A stretch of 64,000 bases of DNA from Fistularia commersonii (taxonomy: Eukaryota > Chordata > Actinopteri > Syngnathiformes > Fistulariidae): contig JBBMNZ010000019.1 in assembly GCA_037954325.1 (NCBI GenBank), forward strand, positions 12,360,501 to 12,424,500, written 5' to 3'. A program made the translations under genes and the position numbers. Shown here in pieces: positions 59,335 to 64,000 of this stretch (the first letter of the stretch is position 1; each line of letters starts with the position of its first letter). Under the pieces are notes generated by a model. The model did not search any database and was not told where the DNA came from. It saw only the letters and a list, made by a program, of their open reading frames with translations.

Positions 59335-62300
59335 GTAACCTGGCCACAGTCGTAGTTTCTAACCGTCTCAGCTGAAAGTTTTGTTTCATTAAAACTATCT
59401 AGGTTTCGCTTTCTTGGAGCCAACCCTAGCATAACCACACTTTGCCAACGTTAGCTTGTGTCTCGGAGACCGTTTTGCGTTCCATTAGGATTGGCCATTG
59501 TGGGGTGGGAAGCTAGCTCCGGCTAGCTGTTAAGCTAGGTGCACTTGTCATCATCATGTTTCGCCAATATTGTTCGTTGTAACAACTTTTATTTCGTTCC
59601 TTTGGAAACATAGCCAAATATATATTTGTATACGTCAGTCTCTCTCAGAATGTACTTCGTGCGAGCACAGTACTGGTATACAATTTTAGCTGCTATTTAG
59701 GCAGCTGTTTTGCTGTTATTTTGGACCATAACCAGACAGTCTGCATTTTAATGAGAAGTTGAAAATACCGTAAACTTTTGCTGATAATATTACTATTTTT
59801 CATTGCCCCGTCCGAGATGACGACTTTGTTTTCCTTTATATTCAGTCCGCTATACCAATGAAAATATACTTTTCATTGTTACACACGTGACTTTTTTGCA
59901 GCTTTGTCCCATCTTGCCATGGAAAAAAAAATGGAGAACGAATTACTTTTATCAGATTCTACACAGACAAAAGATTACATTTCATAGGTGTTGTTTTTTG
60001 CCCCATATTATACAAATTGACAACCAGATTAGGAATTGAAAATTCTCATTCATTCAGGAATGTGATTTTCAATTTTTGTACCCTATAACCAGTGTTCCTT
60101 TTTCAGGCGACGTTTCCGATGCTTTCTAATCATAACCTTTGTGATAGAATTTTCAACGGTTTTTTTTTCTGTCTACTGTCTCATTTTTTTTGTTTGTGGG
60201 ATGTTAGGCAAGTTGGCCCACTGCTTTTTGTAACCACATGGTGCTTTTGAGATGAGCCTATATTTACTTGCCTTATGCTTCTCACCTGTCGTTCTGTTTT
60301 ACAGGGTGACAGTTCGGCTCTGGCATGAATGAGCAATTTCCACTCATCTCTGTTACGATCATTATGTCACGGTTCTCTTTTAGTGGATGCTTAAACGTAG
60401 TAGACACATTCTTAATGTATTATTTTAGTAGAGGGAAAAACTGCATTTTCTGGCCTATTGTGACTGACATGTAAAGTAGAAGTGATTATTAGAATGGGGC
60501 CTCAAACACTGATGTCACCCTGAGGTATTTAAGATTTTGATAGATAATCTACATACACAGTAAATATTTTGCAACTTTTCAGGGCAATACGGTATCTGTC
60601 ATGAAATCACATTTGACCTGTTCATTCTCAACATCCAATGCAGCATTGTAAAAAAGGAACACTGAGAAAACCTTAAACCTTGAATGAACTTATAAAGATT
60701 TTTTTCTAGTATTTATATGTGATATGTATATTAAATGATTATTTACAAGCCACACGGCCAAAAATATCTCTTTTGGTTGCATTATTTTATGAGATTTATT
60801 ATTAATTATTTTAATTTGATCAGAGTGAGGAATTTCACAATTTTCCTTATCCCGTAAAGCACTGGTTATACCATGGAGCTCATGTGGTCACTGACATGAG
60901 GCCCATTGCAGGATTACCAGAGAACCCTCTCTTCTTTCAGTTGTGTCATGAAGGGGCTTGCCTGACCTTTGACCTGCTACTACTCCAGGGAAGCAATACT
61001 CAACCTGACATAACATGCAGATGCACCTGTCACCTGATTTGACCTCTGGAAATTGGTGGATAAGCTCTAATTTTCTTTAAGATCACTTGCTTATGCTCTT
61101 GTAAGTTGTCTTGTCACTTGGACCCGAGAGTGGGCAGTTGTCAAAGATATTTGTTATTTAATTGATCAAGGCCTTCTAAGACCATCAGTTAGAGGCCACT
61201 GATAGGCAAAGCAGCATCCAAAATAAACTTTTAGAAGTTTTCTGATTTTGCCAAAAGAAAATCTTCATTCCAGTATTACCAGGGCCTACCAGGTGAATCT
61301 GTACTCATGTACATGTTTGTGTGTTGGTTCCACTTAGACCTGGCATTTACATGTGTCCTGTGTGATCTAATCAGCGGACACTGTGACACTGCTTGACCAC
61401 TCTGTCCCTTATAAGGTTGTGTTGTACAGAGACACGCCACACCCACTCCTTTTCCTTGTGTCTTATTATTGCTTAGTGTTGGGGGTGTTGGTTCAAGCTT
61501 GTGGCATATCATGACAAATTTGTCATGGCATGCCACAAGGTAGAATATTTTTGCAGTCTATCTTGTCTGCTGTATCTCAAGACTATCAAATTATATATAC
61601 ATCTTAGGTAGACTGAGTGTAAACGGTCCCCTTACACATTCCCTGATGAACATGCCTGTAAAGCTATAGTCTTTCAAGTCACACAGGGAAAATGTGCCTC
61701 CATTTGAATCCAGATATATGTGAGAGTAAGTTTAAGAAAGAGATTTTTAGGCTGGCTGTGGTGTCAGAAGTGCAGAATTCACAGCCATGGATTTGTGTAA
61801 GCAGTGTGATAGGCTCGCATAAAGCTCTTGATACTCCTCTCTCAGTTACAGTGTGGGTCTCGCATGGCTTTCAAGCGAACTATCCATGTTGTTTACATGT
61901 GAAATTAAATGCTCACAGGCACCTCCTTATCTCTGCTTCTGACATCTGCATTCATCGTAATAAAATCCTCTCTGCTTTTTTTGTTAGGGTTACATCAAAG
62001 ATGTCCACGACGACTCGCTTACGATCGTGTTTGAAAACAAGTAAGTTTTAACTTCTCCATTTTTTGTAGCTGTACCTTAAGTGGTCCTTACATGGTGAAA
62101 CTAGGATTGAGCTGTAGTAATTGAGCATTTCCACCACTGTCTGGCTGCTGCTCAGGGCGTTCAAAATTATCCTCTTCACCACCCGTGTTTCGAATGCAGC
62201 TGTTCATACGCGTCTTAATCGTTTTCTGACTCCTTCTTTTATGGCCCCCTGCCATTCCAACAGCATGGTTTTCTATGCTTTAAGCCCCACCCTCTGCACC

Positions 62301-63132
62301 TTCGTCCTCCTCGACCACCCCTACCCTGACTTCGCTCTGGACCTGTTTTATCTACTTGGCTCAGAACAGACTGTAGTGCTGGATGCCCCTAAAAATAGTG
62401 ACTGACCCAAGGTATGCAGTGAGGGAGGGGTGGTGAGATGGAGGCTTGTGCTGTTTTGGGATGGTTCCTACCCCCCCCCACCCCCACCCTTCTACGTTTC
62501 CTTGGATTATAATGGAGTATGTTGGAGTAGCTAGTTATGAAAGAAAGTGCTGGATTAAAAGTTTTTTCTAGTATTCAGTGAAAGAATTTAGGCCTAGAAA
62601 AATACCAGGTTCGAGTTTTTTGCTGGTATGGGATGCCATTACATATGCACTCAGCTTGTCAACAGTCACTACTTTATTACATTACAAACAAATCACAGAA
62701 GTTTAGTTATCAGGCTCAGATCTTTTGATAGTGATATGTGCTGATACTATTCTGCATTGTTATTTAGGATCTTGAGCTTGAAGAGGTCCTAACATTGAAT
62801 GAATATTGAAATGACATACATGTTTCCGATTCAGCCTTGAAAGTCATCTCCTGAAATTTATGAGATGGGGTTATTTTCTGAATTTTTAACATTAAATACA
62901 TTTGTTTCTTGCTGCCTGCACTACCTGAATCACTCACAAATTCAGGTAAAAAAAATGTATTTTTTTGTGGAGATTCATCCAAGTTCTTTTGATATTTTTG
63001 AGGTTTACATTTTTTTATTTGTCCGTTTCTCACGAAAGCTGGCAGCCAGAACGACAGTTGCCCTTCAGTGATGTGCGATTGCCCCCTCCAGCAGACTACC
63101 ATAAGGAAATTGGTGAAGGAGAAGAGGTTGAG
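59284..63132 (+). CDS. fxr2: FXR2-like FMR1-family RNA-binding protein (first three coding exons; continues past window)
   Basis: FMR1, FXR1 and FXR2 are cytoplasmic mRNP and ribosome-associated regulators with N-terminal tandem Agenet (Tudor) domains, KH domains and an RGG tail. Three exons join in phase to 66 residues: the N-terminal VEVRGSNGAFYKG, then DDSLTIVFENNWQPERQ, then RLPPPADYHKEIGEGEEVE, i.e. Agenet domain 1. PPPADY-KEI points to FXR2 (FXR1 has PPPPDIKKEI, FMR1 has PPPVGYNKDI). The start codon has A at -3 and G at +4. The human FXR2 N-terminal extension (about 12 residues) is absent here. KH and RGG regions lie outside the window. Confidence 0.9.
59335..61987. other. fxr2 intron 1, nothing recognised
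   Basis: A 2.65-kb intron with a GC-rich first 200 bp continuing the CpG-rich promoter region, then AT-rich. No repeat that I can name. A palindromic TGACAAATTTGTCA sits near 61,511. Confidence 0.5.
61988..62040 (+). CDS. fxr2: fxr2 coding exon 2
   Basis: GYIKDVHDDSLTIVFEN plus two bases (AA before GTAAGT). KDVH-DS-T--FEN is invariant in the family. Acceptor TTGTTAG. Confidence 0.96.
62041..63038. other. fxr2 intron 2, nothing recognised
   Basis: Contains a C-rich run (CCCCCCCCCACCCCCACCC, about 62,471) and a pyrimidine-rich block at 62,150-62,400. The open frame there shows no family resemblance. Confidence 0.45.
63039..63132 (+). CDS. fxr2: fxr2 coding exon 3
   Basis: One base completes an asparagine, then WQPERQLPFSDVRLPPPADY and HKEIGEGEEVE, ending GAG before GTGAGT. 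Acceptor ACGAAAG. Carries the FXR2-type PPPADY signature. Confidence 0.96.
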
Positions 63133-63574
63133 GTGAGTCTGGGTGATTTTAGTCTTTAACTGAATTTTTGTCCTCATGTCTCAGGGACTTCATCAGGCAG
63201 TTTGTTGTTCAGTACTTTAGTTTGTATTGTTCAATTCTATGTATTACAGTTCAGCTGATTTTTGTTTTTTTTCAGTCCAAAATCAAACCTTGTGAAATCT
63301 TATTGTATATCTTTCTTGAAGCTTAAACAGCCAACTTTTGTTTATATAATATAAAATTATTATTAGCTCTAAAAGTCTCAAAAGTCAAATTGCAACTGTA
63401 CGAACTTATTAAAATTTAGTGGTTGTTTTTTAACGGGGTCTATTTTTTGCTGGTGTGTTTGTCCTATATTTTACCTGTCAGGGACATCACACGAGCTCAT
63501 CAATTAAAACACATTGTTGGAGGTCATTTCAATGTTTGAAACAAGGTCATAGAAAATTTATTTGATTTTGAATT

Positions 63575-64000
63575 CAGAATCAGAAATACTTTAGTGATCC
63601 CTGAGGTAATTGTGTTACAGATGCTCCATACAGAAAGAAATAAGATGAGATGAACTGAAATAAATAAAGACAATAATATACAAGTGCTCTCAGGGATCAA
63701 GATGAATACGTTACAAGGGCAAAATACAACCAGCTGGATAGTGAGATGAGATAGTGTGATGTTATTACCAGACCAAGTAAAACTGTCTGATCGCCACAGG
63801 CAAGAATGACCTCCTGTGAGGTTTGGTAGTGCTCCTCAGTGGAATCACTCTATTGCTGAATGAATTGCTGTAATTGGTCCGCATGTCATGGAGTGGGTGA
63901 GAAGTGTTGTTGAGAATTGCCCTCATCTTGGACTACATACTCCTCTGACACCACCACCAGAGAGTCCAGTTTATTGACATTTCCTCACTGTGGGACGATA
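63575..64000 (-). mobile_element. CR1/L2-like LINE 3' end in fxr2 intron 3
   Basis: Begins with CAGAATCAGAAATACTTTAG and TGATCCCTGAGG, the reverse complement of a typical fish LINE 3' tail. It continues into decayed C-terminal coding sequence (AATGACCTCCTGTGAGG, GTGCTCCTCAGTGGAATCAC). Different subfamily from the 11.7-kb copy. Runs off the window. Confidence 0.72.

Noticed and set aside
59114..59389. 91-codon minus-strand frame over the fxr2 start
   Set aside because: Antisense of GC-rich 5' UTR and exon 1; no family match.
62764..63177. 137-codon minus-strand open frame
   Set aside because: It covers fxr2 exon 3 in antisense; the plus strand has the conserved PERQLPFSDVRLPPP sequence with valid splice sites.
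1..64000. A co-ordinated multi-gene novel system
   Set aside because: All non-transposon coding sequence I can support belongs to three known eukaryotic genes with unrelated roles; no unexplained conserved coding cluster remains.

Overview
The window is vertebrate nuclear DNA, almost certainly from a teleost fish. Its genes are split into many short exons with GT-AG introns, and the introns carry typical fish transposon debris: RTE-, CR1/Rex1- and L2-like LINEs, a Penelope-like element, Tc1-type DNA transposons and (CA)n tracts. Species cannot be read from the sequence. No computed alignment was available. Exon calls rest on reading-frame continuity across splice sites and on remembered vertebrate family sequences.

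Layout. (1) Positions 1-48,690, minus strand: the 5' three quarters of a DOCK-D family Rho-GEF, best matched to DOCK11 (zizimin-2). I could place 43 consecutive coding exons with compatible phases, about 1,593 residues. They cover the N-terminal region, PH domain, DHR-1 (C2-like) domain and helical middle. The catalytic DHR-2 domain lies beyond the left edge. (2) Positions 52,077-55,751, minus strand: a complete nine-exon HAUS4 gene (augmin complex subunit), 371 codons. (3) From 59,284, plus strand: the first three coding exons of an FMR1-family RNA-binding protein, best matched to FXR2, running off the right edge. HAUS4 and fxr2 are divergent, with about 3.5 kb between their start codons. HAUS4 and dock11 lie head-to-tail on the same strand.

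The introns and spacers hold most of the mobile DNA. There is a 5'-truncated LINE with a perfect 12-bp target-site duplication (22.7-23.4 kb), a Penelope-like element with a broken GIY-YIG endonuclease and inverted termini (33.55-34.76 kb), and a CR1/Rex1-like LINE with a 470-codon open RT reading frame (11.7-13.6 kb). Three stacked 3' ends of the same LINE family sit next to a pentanucleotide tract between dock11 and HAUS4 (49.0-50.5 kb). There is also a decayed Tc1-like transposon (18.9-20.2 kb), a short TIR element inside a (TA)n tract (29.9-30.3 kb) and two copies of a repeat I do not recognise (9.3 and 31.0 kb).

The three genes act in separate processes: CDC42-directed actin signalling, spindle microtubule branching, and mRNP/translation control. 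Nothing shows them working as one system. I found no new multi-gene system. The interest lies in transposon structure, a few splice and start-site questions, and local regulatory sequence.
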